A DNA stretch of 64,000 nt. Source: a virus. Position 1 is the stretch's first letter, and every line of letters begins with the position of its first letter. Shown piece after piece: positions 50,788-61,400 of this stretch. The notes under the pieces are model-generated. The model saw nothing but the letters and a program-made list of their open reading frames with translations. It had not been told where the DNA came from and did no database searches. The stretch lies in the IMG/VR virus record IMGVR_UViG_3300043570_000787, positions 1 to 64,000 of that record. One strand, written 5' to 3'. The position numbers were made by a program, and so were the translations under genes.

Positions 50788-51057
50788 TTACGAAATAATT
50801 GTTACTCCAATAGCATCTGCTACATATTGATTCACAACTGAATTATCAGTCCCCCAAGTTTGAAACTGCTCCTCAGTCAAAGTGTAGTTCCCTTGTGAAA
50901 GTTGAACGCCTTCTTCGGTTAGTAATTGCCAATACGTTGTGCAAGTCGTTGCAGTGGTTTCAAAGTTCAATACAAGTACGCTTAATCGTGTCGCAGTACC
51001 TTCGTTAAGTGGATATACGATTGGTTGAATCGCTACTCCGTTTGTGTTTGTTTCCAT
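50788..51057 (-). CDS. Small beta-rich tail protein
   Basis: An 89-residue protein of beta pattern with LVLNFETTATTCTTYWQLL and YTLTEEQFQTWG. It lies one base from the fibre gene upstream. It may be a fibre-associated or chaperone protein; no family assigned. Confidence 0.5.
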   Translation of the reverse strand: METNTNGVAIQPIVYPLNEGTATRLSVLVLNFETTATTCTTYWQLLTEEGVQLSQGNYTLTEEQFQTWGTDNSVVNQYVADAIGVTIIS

Positions 51058-51058
51058 A

Positions 51059-52600
51059 TTATGCTAATAAAATTTTTCTTGCTACTCCGTTTATAATTAC
51101 GTTCCAAACTTGTGTGGATGCGTTTACTTCAGTTGTTACGCTTCCCGCATTTGTTCCCGTGCTACCTACTACAAATTGATTGTTTGCAGTTGCCGTTGCC
51201 GTGCGTCCAAGAATTACCGAGCCACTAAAATTACCCGATACTGTATCTGCTCCAAGTACACTATTGCTATCTCCCGTTGTATGTGCAAACAATGCGTTTC
51301 TTCCAAGTATAGAATTGTTTGAACCCGTTGTAAGTGATTGAAGCGCTTGTTGACCAAGAACGCTATTACTACTACCGTTACCCGTTCCTTCAACTGCTCT
51401 ATGTCCAATTACTGTATTTTGAGCTCCCGTATTATTTAACATTGCACGTCTACCAACAGCAACATTTGCTCCATTGTTACTATTTCGTAAAGCAGTTTCC
51501 CCAACTGCTACGTTTTCTTGACCCGTAGTTGTTGCAAACAAAGCTTGATAACCAACTGCCACATTTGAAATAGCAGTTGTATTTGCATTTAATGCTTGAT
51601 ATCCTAAAGCAGTGTTTGTTGCTTGTTGCCCACCACCTAGTCCAATTGTAAGCGTGTTTAACCTCGCAGTACCATTAACGTCAAGTTTGTATCCTGCGTC
51701 TGTGGTGGTGTTGATGCCTACGTTTCCCGTTGCACCAAATAATCTAAATCTTTCGGTTTGAGTGATACCCGTTGAAATTGTAAAATTAGCAGTTGATGTA
51801 TTGTTATATAGTACAATGCCAAAACCATTATTTCCCGATGATGTAAATGTTGCTTTCCGTAGTAAAGAAGAACTTGCAAATGTACTACCAAATATTTCTA
51901 AAGCTCCATATTCTCCTAAATCATTATAAATAGATAAATAAGCCTCACCCGTCGCTGTATTATTTCTTGTACCAATTCCAACTGCTCCATTAGCAACGGA
52001 TGATTTTATAACGCTAATATCTTGTGCAGGACTACTCGTTCCAATCCCCAACCTTCCATTCGTATTATCCCAAAACAAGTTAGCCGATTCACTCACTACA
52101 TTTCCCGTACCTTCAAACAATACACGTCCAACAGTACCCGAAGTGATTGCAGTCGTACCGATTGTGATTCCCGTAGATATAGTGAATGTTCTATCTGCTG
52201 AAAGGTCTTGTGTAGTTCCGTTTATTGTTAGGGTGCGTGATGTTGGGACTGGAGTGAATCCGAGTGCGTTTTGTTTCCCGTTGAATGTATTCCAATCAGT
52301 CGATGACAAAGCACCCGTTGTGGTAGTGTTCGCAGTTGCAATGCTTAAAGTCCTATTTGCTGACAAGTCACCACCTCCGCTCAAAGGTGCAGTTGTTGAA
52401 ATTGTGCGAGTCGTTGGGACGTAGCTAGATAATCCACTTGTTCTTACAAAAGGATTAACACTAGTATTCGTGAATTCAGATAAATCGTAAAGCCCTGGAT
52501 CAATAGATGCAGAGTTCGTTACGTTAACAATGTTTACCGTTGGTGTAGCAATGATATCTACTACATCTTCTGTTATGCTTACTGATATATCTACACTCAT
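51059..52600 (-). CDS. Long tail fibre with beta-roll repeats
   Basis: A 513-residue protein rich in Thr, Asn, Ser and Gly. Residues ~60-140 have fibre-shaft segments (LSGGGDLSANRTLSIATA, repeated as LTINGTTQDLSADRTFTI). Residues ~335-480 hold seven or eight degenerate repeats of the form AVGYQAL...TTGQENVAVG, the trimeric beta-roll also seen in adhesins. There is no S74 domain. It is a probable host-binding fibre. Confidence 0.75.
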   Translation of the reverse strand: MSVDISVSITEDVVDIIATPTVNIVNVTNSASIDPGLYDLSEFTNTSVNPFVRTSGLSSYVPTTRTISTTAPLSGGGDLSANRTLSIATANTTTTGALSSTDWNTFNGKQNALGFTPVPTSRTLTINGTTQDLSADRTFTISTGITIGTTAITSGTVGRVLFEGTGNVVSESANLFWDNTNGRLGIGTSSPAQDISVIKSSVANGAVGIGTRNNTATGEAYLSIYNDLGEYGALEIFGSTFASSSLLRKATFTSSGNNGFGIVLYNNTSTANFTISTGITQTERFRLFGATGNVGINTTTDAGYKLDVNGTARLNTLTIGLGGGQQATNTALGYQALNANTTAISNVAVGYQALFATTTGQENVAVGETALRNSNNGANVAVGRRAMLNNTGAQNTVIGHRAVEGTGNGSSNSVLGQQALQSLTTGSNNSILGRNALFAHTTGDSNSVLGADTVSGNFSGSVILGRTATATANNQFVVGSTGTNAGSVTTEVNASTQVWNVIINGVARKILLA

Positions 52601-52935
52601 CTTGTTACGTCATTTGATACATTAAATATTCCCTCTATCCATGTCTTAACTTCTCCATTGGATAATGTTATTTGGATATCGTACTTATATGAAAAAGCCT
52701 CTAGTTCAATGATTGTTTCATTGATCTTAAACTCTCCATTGGCAGCATTAGTAATCGTAATGCCATTTGAGTCTACTGACGTTAGCTCTAAATAAACATC
52801 TCCACCATAGTCAGTACGTAACTGCATACGGATAACAGCTCCCGTTAAATCTAAAGGAACAGCGTTTACGTTGATCTGGAAAGGTACTTCCTCGAAAGTA
52901 TCTCCTCTCTTAGTGGATAGGTTTAATGTATTCAT
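52597..52935 (-). CDS. BppU N-terminal-like baseplate/fibre protein
   Basis: A 112-residue beta-sandwich-type protein: LSTKRGDTFEEVPFQINVNAVPLDLTGAVIRMQLR. The R-G-D-T, P-x-D-L-T-G-A-x-I pattern resembles the N-terminal domain of phage baseplate upper proteins, which anchors fibres. Overlaps the long fibre gene by 4 bp. Confidence 0.6.
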   Translation of the reverse strand: MNTLNLSTKRGDTFEEVPFQINVNAVPLDLTGAVIRMQLRTDYGGDVYLELTSVDSNGITITNAANGEFKINETIIELEAFSYKYDIQITLSNGEVKTWIEGIFNVSNDVTR

Positions 52936-53183
52936 TAGAATGGACTTGGTGTTGGTTTCGGTTTGTACTCAATAAGCTCAAGGTCTTTAACCCACATGAA
53001 CTCCTCGTTCGTGCAGTAAATCATCTCCTCAGTTGAGATTACCCATTCTTCTGTAATCATTTGCACAGGGTTGAATAGACTGTCAGCAGAGTAAGGCTTA
53101 CCTGCAATCTCATCTTTTTGTTCTACTGTTAGCAATCCTACTAAGGTTGCTAAATCTTCGGTTGTTATGTCTGCTAGTTTCAT
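52935..53183 (-). CDS. Small tail-region protein
   Basis: An 82-residue acidic protein: helical start (DITTEDLATLVGLLTVEQKDE), then beta segments, Pro-rich end. Overlaps both neighbours. No family recognised. Confidence 0.5.
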   Translation of the reverse strand: MKLADITTEDLATLVGLLTVEQKDEIAGKPYSADSLFNPVQMITEEWVISTEEMIYCTNEEFMWVKDLELIEYKPKPTPSPF

Positions 53184-53914
53184 ACTTGTTCTTTAAATTT
53201 CTTTAATATATCTCTAAATAGCTCATCCTTATATGTACCACGCGCTTTGTTTGCCCATACACATACAAATTGAACGTTACCTTCTACATATCCTAAGTCA
53301 TTATCAATTCTATCCAAAGATACTAAATAAGGACTAGATGTCATTTCACGCTTCTCAAGAAATGTTTTTGGACATAACATTTCTATATTTGTATAAGCAC
53401 ATTTAAAATCTTGCTTCTCTAATATATCCTGCAAATTATCTATACTTACTGTAAATGGATATTCTCTTGACTTAGCACCTGCTTTCCACCTCCCAAATAG
53501 TGAATTATAAATATTTTTAGTACCTCCTTTATTGCAGTTACTAGGTTTTCTTTTTCCCGATGCCCACGTACTTAATGTTCTTTGCCCTCTTCCTTGTTTT
53601 CTATCTACATTATTTCTTTCAAGAATCATTTTTACTTTTTCTTGACCTACTGAATACTTTTTAAGTATACCAACTAAAGACATACCATTTTTATAGTCTT
53701 CACATAATGCGTCTTCATATTCAAACTTTAATTGATTGATGTTTGAATACAATGCAGATTTACCCATCATCTCAACACCATTCATCTTTAATACTCTACG
53801 TACTCTTTCCGTAGTTGCATTTAAATCAGTTGCAATTTGTTGTACTGTCTTCTTCCCATAGTTGCCTACTATATATTCAGCATCTAATGGCTTTAAATTA
53901 TTCCATCTTCCCAT
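53180..53914 (-). CDS. HNH homing-type endonuclease inserted among tail genes
   Basis: A 244-residue protein starting MGRWNN; an upstream in-frame ATG overlaps its promoter and is not used. Residues ~10-100 contain two helix-turn-helix segments (KTVQQIATDLNATTERVRRVL and MSLVGILKKYSVGQEKVKMIL). The C-terminal part is an HNH nuclease (KCAYTNIEM, VSLDRIDNDLGYVEGNVQFVC). The combination fits a free-standing homing nuclease. It has its own -7 box, unlike its coupled neighbours. Confidence 0.8.
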   Translation of the reverse strand: MGRWNNLKPLDAEYIVGNYGKKTVQQIATDLNATTERVRRVLKMNGVEMMGKSALYSNINQLKFEYEDALCEDYKNGMSLVGILKKYSVGQEKVKMILERNNVDRKQGRGQRTLSTWASGKRKPSNCNKGGTKNIYNSLFGRWKAGAKSREYPFTVSIDNLQDILEKQDFKCAYTNIEMLCPKTFLEKREMTSSPYLVSLDRIDNDLGYVEGNVQFVCVWANKARGTYKDELFRDILKKFKEQV

Positions 53915-53918
53915 AAGA

Positions 53919-53926
53919 CAAATATA
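53919..53926 (-). promoter_or_regulatory. -7 box of the HNH gene
   Basis: TATATTTG on the minus strand, 4 bp before the ATG at 53914, giving a leaderless or very short-leader message. The -33 box is not clear. Confidence 0.45.
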
Positions 53927-53946
53927 CAACAGTGTAAGCATATACC

Positions 53947-55317
53947 CTAAATATTTCTACTCAAACTTGTTTGATATGCTTGAACTCGTGTGTATAGGTT
54001 TGATGCTTCGGTGTCGGTAAGTCCATCTCCTATTGAAGAGAATGCACATTGTTTGTTATCATATGAATTTGGTGAACCTGAACCGCTTAAAGCTCCAATA
54101 TAATTATTTGTATTTTGAACGCCAATTGAAGCATCAGTTTGTGCTATTATTGAACTTTGTACAAAATTTCGTGTTCCTGCAGAACTTATTCTATTTGCAA
54201 CAAAATAGCCTAATGAATTTGTAGTTGATATAGGTAAAGTAGTTCCTGTACTATTAATTCTTAAATAAGTTTGATTTGCTGCAAATGTTAAAAATATAGC
54301 TGATTGAGAGCCGCCTGAACCAACACCACCCATTGAACACGACGAAAAAACGGAATTAGTGCGTGAATAAAAACTTAAATGTCCTGAATTTGCATCAGTT
54401 ATTTTACACTTCGTATCAGCATATCCATTAGTTCCATTAGGAGTAGCACCATTACTTGAATGCGTCCATCCTCCGTTGAATACTAATCTAAACGCAGCGT
54501 CTGAGTCAACAGGATTAACAAGGTTATACTTGAACTGTGATGCGATGTATGCTTGTTGTGTAGTTGCTATTGGTTGGTAGGTTGTAGCGGTTGAGCCTTC
54601 TTCTAATTGAATACCCCAAATAAATGCTCCTGATACTGTATCACCAATAAATGATTGAGCGCGTGTTGCACTTAATGAATTAATTAATAAAGTGTAGATT
54701 CTGTTACCTGTTCCTGTTGATGTTGCTGTTCTGCTAAAAGAACATCTATACCAACCATTTCCTGCACTTGTTATCGTAGCAATTCCACCTAAAACAGTTC
54801 CTAAAACTCCATTTTGTAAATCAAAATTTGCATATTGTGCTGCACCAAACTGACCTGTATCATAAGTCAATTGAATATTCCTACCGTTATATTTTGCATA
54901 AATAGTAGAGGTATAAGTAACGCCTGATGTTGCATTAATATTATCAGTCATTATAATTCCGTGATAGGAATTAACCGTATTGTCAGTTAATTTATCTGCA
55001 GTTAATGTTCCATTCGGAGCGGTTGTTGAATTAATAACTACAGTTGAATCTTGTTTACCCCAATAAGCATTACTGAAATCCTCAGTATAACTTAATAAGT
55101 TTCTATTATCAGTAACAAAAGGATATACTGCTTTCATTTTTGACCATAAGCCATCTGATTTAAGTCCTTTGACTAGATTGTCAATCGCAGCTTGTTGAGT
55201 CGCTCCTGTGATTCCTGAGGCAGCAAAGAACGCAGCGGCATTTGCATCAATAGATGGTGCAATAATACCTCTGAGGCCTATACCTACATATTTGTCAGTA
55301 TTTATAGAATTACCCAT
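53947..55317 (-). CDS. Tail protein with carbohydrate-binding-like domains
   Basis: A 456-residue beta-rich protein. Residues ~70-240 (NLLSYTEDFSNAYWGK, APNGTLTADKLTDN, NGWYRCSFS) match the pattern of the carbohydrate-binding-like module common in phage tail proteins. Residues ~265-450 look like a concanavalin A-type lectin domain. It probably binds surface glycans. Confidence 0.65.
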   Translation of the reverse strand: MGNSINTDKYVGIGLRGIIAPSIDANAAAFFAASGITGATQQAAIDNLVKGLKSDGLWSKMKAVYPFVTDNRNLLSYTEDFSNAYWGKQDSTVVINSTTAPNGTLTADKLTDNTVNSYHGIIMTDNINATSGVTYTSTIYAKYNGRNIQLTYDTGQFGAAQYANFDLQNGVLGTVLGGIATITSAGNGWYRCSFSRTATSTGTGNRIYTLLINSLSATRAQSFIGDTVSGAFIWGIQLEEGSTATTYQPIATTQQAYIASQFKYNLVNPVDSDAAFRLVFNGGWTHSSNGATPNGTNGYADTKCKITDANSGHLSFYSRTNSVFSSCSMGGVGSGGSQSAIFLTFAANQTYLRINSTGTTLPISTTNSLGYFVANRISSAGTRNFVQSSIIAQTDASIGVQNTNNYIGALSGSGSPNSYDNKQCAFSSIGDGLTDTEASNLYTRVQAYQTSLSRNI

Positions 55318-55326
55318 ATTAACTTA

Positions 55327-55848
55327 TTAAGCTACGTATGTAACGATAAATGTAGTTCCTGTAGCATTCCATGTTACAGCTCCTGAGTAGAATTTACAAC
55401 CAAGTCCTCCTGCATCAAAGTTAAGAGTAACTCCAGCACCAATAGATACAGCTGTACCACCTGACAATGTTACTGTCCCTGCGGCAGCTCCTGAATTGTA
55501 GATTGAGAAACTATTACATTCTCCTGCGATTGATCCTGCTGCGGTACTAGTAAGTATGTAAGGATATCTAGCAGTCATCGTAGCATTGTTCGAAGATGCC
55601 CATTGCGATATAGTTCTTACTAAATCAATAGCACTAGTTTGAGTATTTGATAACCCTAAATTAGTCACATCCTTTACGTACAATCTCAATGAGTTGTTCT
55701 TGTCGTTAGCGATGAAGTTAATTAATACATACCAGTTATTCTTAGCATCCACCTCAGGTGAGAAACTTTTCATCGTCTCAAACTTGTAGAATTCTTGATT
55801 ATTACTAGTAATTATCTGTAGCTGATTATTTATGTTATATAATTCCAT
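55327..55848 (-). CDS. Tail-region structural protein
   Basis: A 173-residue, beta-rich Ala/Gly/Thr-rich protein with a polar N-terminal half. It ends in a hydrophobic strand (TTFIVTYVA). No family recognised. Between lectin-like and Cys-rich tail proteins. Confidence 0.5.
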   Translation of the reverse strand: MELYNINNQLQIITSNNQEFYKFETMKSFSPEVDAKNNWYVLINFIANDKNNSLRLYVKDVTNLGLSNTQTSAIDLVRTISQWASSNNATMTARYPYILTSTAAGSIAGECNSFSIYNSGAAAGTVTLSGGTAVSIGAGVTLNFDAGGLGCKFYSGAVTWNATGTTFIVTYVA

Positions 55849-55859
55849 TTCTTTATTTA

Positions 55860-56417
55860 TTAAGTAGTTATTCTAATGTAGTAACAATCGTTAGCCTTGC
55901 GTCCATTCGCATCAGTAATTCTAACCTTAACCAACGCATCGCTTGAAGCAATCGTAGGAGCCAATGTAACAGATGCTGAAGTAGATGATCCACTAATAGT
56001 AATCTGAGCTCTTGAGTCCTGAATAAACCATTGGTATGTATAAGGAGCAACTCCACCCGTAGGAGTAGCTAACAATGTATTTGAACCTGTCTTAGTTACA
56101 TCCACATATACTTGGTATGTTGTCAATGTATTCAAGTACGTAGTGATGGCAGTAATGACTTGTTGGATTGAATATGTCCCAGGAGCTAACCCGTAAGGAT
56201 TCTCAGCAACAGTAACACTAGTCATTCCATCCAATTCATTCACCATGTTAGTAGTGTATGCCTCTAACAAAGCAAGGATATCATTCAATGAAGCTCCACA
56301 AGGAACCTCTAACGTATTCAATATACCATCAAATACCGTAATATCAGAAGTCTTATTCGGACAGTTATCCGAGCAAGAACAATTTGAATTTGTGCTTCCG
56401 CAACCTGTACAGCTCAT
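55860..56417 (-). CDS. Cys-rich N-terminus plus Ig/PKD-like tail protein
   Basis: A 185-residue protein. Residues 1-20 hold six Cys (CTGCGS, C-S-C-S-D-N-C). The middle is helical and the C-terminal ~80 residues form an Ig/PKD-like domain (GGVAPYTYQWFIQD). First of three consecutive Cys-rich proteins read in reverse genome order, presumably stacked tail components. Confidence 0.55.
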   Translation of the reverse strand: MSCTGCGSTNSNCSCSDNCPNKTSDITVFDGILNTLEVPCGASLNDILALLEAYTTNMVNELDGMTSVTVAENPYGLAPGTYSIQQVITAITTYLNTLTTYQVYVDVTKTGSNTLLATPTGGVAPYTYQWFIQDSRAQITISGSSTSASVTLAPTIASSDALVKVRITDANGRKANDCYYIRITT

Positions 56418-56420
56418 ATC

Positions 56421-57650
56421 TTAACAATTACAATTTTCACTTAAGTTATTCATTAAACACTGCTCCGATTCTTCGCATAACACTCCGTAAGGTAAGCAAT
56501 GTAATACATCCATGATCAAATGGTGCTTGAATAAAGTACTCCATTCAGGCCCACATTTTAATCCGAATAATTCTTTTGGTCGAATAGTATCGATATCCTC
56601 TACTAATTCGTATTTCTTTTTCTTGATAAAGTTACTAAATCTTGGCGTATAGTAATCACAGCAGTCAAAGCACTCAGTACCTGTTACGCTGAAACGATCA
56701 AATAATCCACCTGATAAATATGGTCCAAATGGACATTCATTAGTTGAATTTAACAATGTGAATGTTGCAGCTGAATTTGAAACAGTTTGTGCCACGGCCC
56801 ATTTATCTCCTTTAAAGAATAAATAAAATATCATAGGCGTACCTAAGTACGTAATACTAAATGAATAGTATGGATAACCATTAAATCCTAAGGTATTGCC
56901 AAATTCATCTAAAACTATCGAAGCTACAGGTGTATAGCTATTGCCAGCGTATGTGAATGCTAAATTTAATTTTTGATCGCAACATCCACACTCTTTATCG
57001 TATACTTTAATGTAATATCCTGATACACCTAATGCTGATGTAGCTACTCTGAAAGTACCAGGGCCAGGAAGAGTCTGCCAATTACCTAGTGGACAAGCTA
57101 ATGTTCCATCTGTTAATTCAGCTACGTTAACTCCTGTATCAGTTCTTCTAAAAGTCCATCTACCACTTGTTGTATTGTAGTAAATCTCATAATTAATATT
57201 TGATCCTGACAGGTTAGAAGTAAATTTATATACTTTCTTTCCATTGATATATTGACCTCCCCACGTAACTACTATAGCTGTTCCACTCTCTGGAACAAGT
57301 CTAAAAGAGATACAATCTAAATCCCAATCACACATTGATGTTGGACAAGGACTAGTCGTAGAAGGAAGGACTCCAAATACTACTGTTGAACTCAATGGAG
57401 TACTGAAGTAAGACATCTCCCATTGTTCATTGACAGAATCGTAATCTATACGAATAGGAGAAGTAACTCCCGGACTCCAAATAGTTGTCTCTGTTGTTTC
57501 AAAGAAATTATTTGTACCATCGTTGTATACATTGAAATCAACTGTATCTACAAGTAAATCTGTGGACGAATTATATATGTCCATAGTTACTCCGCAGAGG
57601 CAAGTCATTACCTCATCACAATTGATATTTTGGTTACAAGTACAGCTCAT
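56421..57650 (-). CDS. Large Cys-rich tail protein with internal repeats
   Basis: A 409-residue protein with more than twenty Cys. After a Cys-rich start (MSCTCNQN) there are three related ~95-residue segments, each with a W-x-x-x turn followed by a CP and an aromatic (SPCPTSMCDW, LACPLGNW, NECPFGPY). The C-terminal ~70 residues are helical with HCLPYGVLC and CNC. Possibly a tail scaffold held by metal or disulfides. Confidence 0.55.
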   Translation of the reverse strand: MSCTCNQNINCDEVMTCLCGVTMDIYNSSTDLLVDTVDFNVYNDGTNNFFETTETTIWSPGVTSPIRIDYDSVNEQWEMSYFSTPLSSTVVFGVLPSTTSPCPTSMCDWDLDCISFRLVPESGTAIVVTWGGQYINGKKVYKFTSNLSGSNINYEIYYNTTSGRWTFRRTDTGVNVAELTDGTLACPLGNWQTLPGPGTFRVATSALGVSGYYIKVYDKECGCCDQKLNLAFTYAGNSYTPVASIVLDEFGNTLGFNGYPYYSFSITYLGTPMIFYLFFKGDKWAVAQTVSNSAATFTLLNSTNECPFGPYLSGGLFDRFSVTGTECFDCCDYYTPRFSNFIKKKKYELVEDIDTIRPKELFGLKCGPEWSTLFKHHLIMDVLHCLPYGVLCEESEQCLMNNLSENCNC

Positions 57651-58399
57651 TAGTTACAGCAACAAAGTGATTTAAGTATATCAATGTGCTTCTGAGCACT
57701 TACCCAGTCTTGCGCACACGCAGCGAATTCTAATCCATCCATTACTACTCGCATCTTCATAGCTTTCATAAAGTCCTTATTATCACACATATCTTTACAT
57801 GGAGATGACTGCATTCCGCAGAAAGCATCAGATACTGCCTTACGGTAGCAATCCATGATTGAAATACATAATACTACAATCTTTTGAGTACTGCAATAGC
57901 GAGTGTCACTACAAGCAGAGGTATCAGTATAAAGACTCCAATAAGTATGGTTCGTATCAAGAGCAGGATCAACATTAGTAGAAGAACCAACAGCTTTGTA
58001 CAATACGCCATTGCGTAAGACAATCGGTTGTAAAAATGCTTGGTAGTAAACATCGTCTCTCCAGTTTGGATATGTACAAATCTCAACAGTCCAAATTCCA
58101 TCAACGTCCGTATTAATGAAGTTGTATGCAAATGAATTGCTTGATACTAAATGAGATGGGATCGTCTTGTCCTTGTGTGCAACATCTGCCGTAGCCATGA
58201 TGTATGAACTACCATCTCCTCTTGTGATAGTGATAGTTCTACTAGTAAAGTCTGTTGACTCATGTCCTGGCAAGTCATTAGTAGTGTAATTTGACGTGTC
58301 TTTAAAAGAAATCTTCTTGCAATCACAAGATATTTCTAATGAACTACATCCATCAACTAGTAATGAAGCTTTAAATGGGTTATTTATAGGTGTTGCCAT
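57650..58399 (-). CDS. Cys-rich tail protein
   Basis: A 249-residue protein. The N-terminal ~170 residues are beta-rich with CDCKKISF; the rest is helical with Cys pairs (CISIMDCYRK, CKDMCDN) and an end of LKSLCCCN. Its helical end resembles that of the 409-residue neighbour, suggesting a shared assembly contact. Coupled by one-base overlap. Confidence 0.55.
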   Translation of the reverse strand: MATPINNPFKASLLVDGCSSLEISCDCKKISFKDTSNYTTNDLPGHESTDFTSRTITITRGDGSSYIMATADVAHKDKTIPSHLVSSNSFAYNFINTDVDGIWTVEICTYPNWRDDVYYQAFLQPIVLRNGVLYKAVGSSTNVDPALDTNHTYWSLYTDTSACSDTRYCSTQKIVVLCISIMDCYRKAVSDAFCGMQSSPCKDMCDNKDFMKAMKMRVVMDGLEFAACAQDWVSAQKHIDILKSLCCCN

Positions 58400-58415
58400 C
58401 TTATATTATTGTTAC

Positions 58416-58423
58416 AAATTTAA
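58416..58423 (-). promoter_or_regulatory. -7 box before the Cys-rich tail genes
   Basis: TAAATTTG on the minus strand, 16 bp before the ATG at 58399. It could start the tail-fibre/lysis transcript. -33 box not evident. Confidence 0.45.
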
Positions 58424-58453
58424 GTTTTTATTCGATACTTATTTTTTAGTCAA

Positions 58454-61400
58454 TTATTGTATGTTTGAAGCATCATCAATTTCATCGATGGTTTCTGATT
58501 CATTATAATCATCTATGTCATCAATACTTACTCCTCCTGTAGATGATTTATATCTTGGTTTAAAATTCTGAACACCTGCTCCAAGTAAGTTTAGCATAGT
58601 TAATCCTGTTCCTGCTACAACGCCATGCTCATCATTCAATTTTTTAACATCTTGAGTCCAAATAGGAACTGTTAAATCTTGTGCCCATACAGGATATCCT
58701 AGATCATTCCAAATACTATTTTCTTTTTCTTTTTCTAGTTTGTCTTTTTCTTGTTGAGATGCTGTTTTATCAAGGAAATCATATCCCATTCGTGGAATAG
58801 GAGCTAATTTATTAGCAAAAAAGTCTTTAGCTATATCAAACTTTGTTGTTCCTCCAAATTTTTGATTTAATTCCTCAACTTGTGCTGAAGTTAAGTTTTT
58901 CTTTTGGCCCATTAATATTTGAGATGCACTTCTGTAGAATGGTAAGAAACCTCCTAAGAAATCAACTCTAGTATTTCCATTTTTAATTTTGCCAAAATCA
59001 GAGCTTCTTGGATCTAATTCTACTGATGTATCATCATCATCATCATTATTATAATATAAAGCAGCTAATGCAGTCATTGTTGTTGCCATTGCAAAGAATG
59101 TACCTGTTTTCTTTAATGCCATTTTTCTTGCAGCAGGAGATAATTTAGCATAATAGAAAGGATTCATACCTACATTAATACGAGACGAAATTAATCTAGG
59201 TGAAAAGAATACTGATCCTAATTTTAATGCTAGATTCGGGTCCATTGTACCTCTACCTGTTGCATTATTTATATAATTAGCCCAAGATTTGAATTCATCT
59301 TTATTTGCTTCTGGAGTAAATCCCATTTCTTTTAGTGCATTTGCTCCATCTAAAAATGATTGAACACGTAGATTATTTAAGAATCCTGAATATGCATACT
59401 CAGATCTTTTATATAGATTGGTTCCTGGAAGTACTGTCTTTCCTTTTATCTTGTATGATTGACCTAATATTGGAATTTTGTTACCTAAGTTATTAGCTAA
59501 TACCTCTTCCATTGCTGATAATTTACCGCTTTGTTCAGCAATAAATAATCCACTTTCTTTTAATAAAGGATAATATTCAGATGATTTTAATTCAGCTATC
59601 CATTTGTCATATTTATCAGGATTAGCCCAAAAAGAAAACATTTGCGCTATTTGCTTTCCTGATTTAATAGGATTTTGAGTAAGCATCATAATGATGCCCT
59701 GTCTTAATGGAGCAGATACATCTATTGATGCTTTTAATCCTTTAGGTAAATTTGAAATTGACGAAAGACCTCTTCCTGCTTTGGCATACCAAGGAGCTGC
59801 TGCCATCTCGGCTTTTTCTAATTCATACTCATAATCAGTAATCAATTTTTGACGCTCAATTTCTAATTTTCTAGCTTCATCATCTATTCTGATAGATTCA
59901 GGTTTAGGTTTTTTAGAGAAATCTTTTTCAGTGATACGTCTCTGCAAATCTTTATTACGATCAGATAAACGTTTCTTATACTGCTCTAATCTCTTGGCTC
60001 TTCTTTCTTCTATTTGCTCATCAGTTAATGGCTGTTGTCTTCTTAACTGCTCAAGTTCAGCATTTAAAGCGTCTCTCTTATCTTTAAGTTCTTGAGCTTC
60101 TTTATCTAATAATGTAGATTGCTTACCTTTCTTAGCTAAATCATTTCTAAGTATCTTCTCCTCAAGTTCGGCAATTTCATTTTCTTTTCTCTTCTTGTAA
60201 GATTCAAGCTTTTGTTCATTCATGAACTCTATATCTTCAAGTGATAATGGCAACTTAGCCATCTCCTCTCTGATTGCTCTTTTTAGTTGCTCTTCCTGTT
60301 CAGATAATCTTCTTCTAGCATCTCTCCTCGCTTTTTTACTTTTTAAGTTATCGAAAAGAGAATTATTAGCTAATGCTTTTTGTATATCCTCAAGCTTAGA
60401 TAACATTCTACCAATGCTTTTTATTTCATTGATTTTCTTTTGTACCTCATCTTTAGTAGGATTTACTTGCTTACCGTAATTACTAATAGCATCTCTTATC
60501 TGTCTATCACTAGCATCAGTAAACATTGCCTGAACATCTGCTCTAACATAGTTGATTACATCCTCTATCGTCTCTGCTCCTTGCTCTACTGCTTCGCGAA
60601 TTAATGCTGTACTTACAGATATTTTACCATCTTTAGATGACACATACGTATTATCTTCTTTGGTTTTCTTCTTGCCTTTTCTACGAGCATTATCTTCCTT
60701 GATGTCATTTACTGCTTCAGAATCACTTGATTTTTCAGCTTCTTTTTTAAGTCTTTCAATTTCTTTATTAAGATCCTTAATTTTATTGCTTGCTTCTCTT
60801 AGTTTCTCCTCAAGACCTTCAGGCATTTTAGTATCAGCGTACTTAGCTCTTACTTTATTAACCATCACTGCAGCATCATATTGAGAGTTAAGCATTACTC
60901 TTCTTAAAGCCAATGATAGACCATTAAAATACCCTGTAATGTTAGCCATTACATCATAGTCAGCAATTTTCTGTTCAACTATATCTATTTCATATTTTAA
61001 TAAATCTTCAATATCTGCATTGTTATTTTTAGATAATCTTTCATATAAATCAGCTAATTCATTATCAAGTCCAACTTTATAGTAAGACATAGCAACTGTC
61101 TCAATTGGATCTAATGAACGACCTTTAACATTAATGATTTGATTGATTATTTCAGAAGGATTAATTTCACCGCTTTCGATTGCTCTTTGACCAGCATCAA
61201 GAGCTTCTTTATATGTCATTTTCTCAATCTTCTCAGCAGACAATTCTTTTGCAGCATCACTAGACAATGCATTTTTCATTCCTGAATACTCAGGTCTTAA
61301 TCTAAAATCATCACTAGACACATAATTAATAACTTCCTGAGCTTCTGCTTCAGTCATTTTATTTTCCTTAACCATTTGATCAGTGACTTTCTTAGCAGCA

